Below are positions 6,388 through 6,549 of a DNA stretch of 6,549 bases, in pieces. Source of the DNA: JAHEEL01 sp964195515 (GTDB lineage: Bacteria; Actinomycetota; Acidimicrobiia; Spongiisociales; UBA5794). The notes below the pieces were generated by a model. The model was not told where the DNA came from, did not search any database, and was given only the letters and a program-made list of their open reading frames with translations. Each line of letters opens with the position of its first letter. The stretch's first letter is position 1. Where the stretch lies: NCBI GenBank assembly GCA_964195515.1, contig CAXMQO010000082.1:1-6549 (forward strand). The letters are read 5' to 3'. The position numbers were made by a program, and so were the translations under genes.

Positions 6388-6438
6388 ATGACCATAGGCG
6401 TCAGAAATCGGATCGATACGAGGAGGTCGGGTTCATGA
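6388..6438 (+). CDS. Possible 16-residue upstream ORF/leader peptide
   Basis: ATG 6388 opens a 16-codon frame (MTIGVRNRIDTRRSGS) whose TGA overlaps the start codon of the next gene as ATGA. Such an overlap allows translational coupling. The SD for the next gene (GAGGAGG, 6420-6426) lies inside this ORF. The ORF itself has no good SD, so it may well be chance. Confidence 0.15.
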   Translation: MTIGVRNRIDTRRSGS

Positions 6439-6549
6439 GGGCTGGTGCAGCTGTTGGGAAGACCGCTGTGTGGGCGGCAGGCCGGTTCAATCCGGTGACG
6501 AATAGTCCGTCGGCGCCGTTGAAGACGCAGGCCCTGTTTGGGTCGTTCG
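6435..6549 (+). CDS. Unidentified protein, N-terminal fragment
   Basis: An open frame from ATG 6435 running off the window, giving 38 complete codons. GAGGAGG at 6420-6426, 8 nt before the ATG, is a strong SD and supports a real gene start. The visible N-terminus is MRAGAAVGKTAVWAAGRFNP, followed by a stretch rich in Ser, Pro and Leu. It shows neither a clear signal peptide nor a complete membrane helix. I do not recognise the family. It lies 109 nt downstream of the BASS gene on the same strand, so co-transcription is possible. Confidence 0.6.
   Translation, partial: MRAGAAVGKTAVWAAGRFNPVTNSPSAPLKTQALFGSF

Noticed and set aside
6482..6495. CCGGTTCAATCCGG, resembling a tRNA T-arm
   Set aside because: No acceptor stem, D-arm or anticodon arm could be placed around it, and it lies inside the open frame starting at 6435.

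Overview
The window is GC-rich, has tightly packed genes with strong purine Shine-Dalgarno (SD) sequences, and carries families common in high-GC Gram-positives. An actinobacterial chromosome, possibly of the Acidimicrobiia type, is the best guess, but no marker gene fixes the lineage. TAG is used as a normal stop by two genes here. No rRNA, tRNA, insertion sequence, CRISPR array or phage gene is visible.

Left third (1-2850, + strand): the C-terminal end of an Lrp/AsnC-type regulator is followed by a short gap holding two perfect palindromes. Next come a glycine-amidinotransferase-like enzyme and, 55 nt further on, a GTPase-like protein of the cyclic 2,3-diphosphoglycerate synthetase (cPGS) family. 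A 14-bp stem-loop closes the unit. The two enzymes look like a small operon controlled by the neighbouring Lrp protein. The amidinotransferase has the full Asp/His/Cys catalytic set and the cPGS-like protein has a P-loop and an NKxD motif. The metabolite they make is not evident, and this pairing is the best candidate for an undescribed pathway in the window.

Middle third (3028-4939, - strand): an AI-2E-family membrane protein is followed by a small integral membrane protein of unknown family. A single in-frame amber codon inside a hydrophobic segment splits the second gene. The operon converges on the left-hand one.

Right third (4940-6549): a 492-nt divergent intergenic region carries four related dyad elements with a CCGAATCGG-like core, plus a possible 44-codon membrane microprotein ORF. 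It is followed by a BASS-family (bile acid:sodium symporter-like) transporter on the + strand. After that comes the start of an unrecognised gene that runs off the window, preceded by a 16-codon ORF overlapping its start codon by ATGA.
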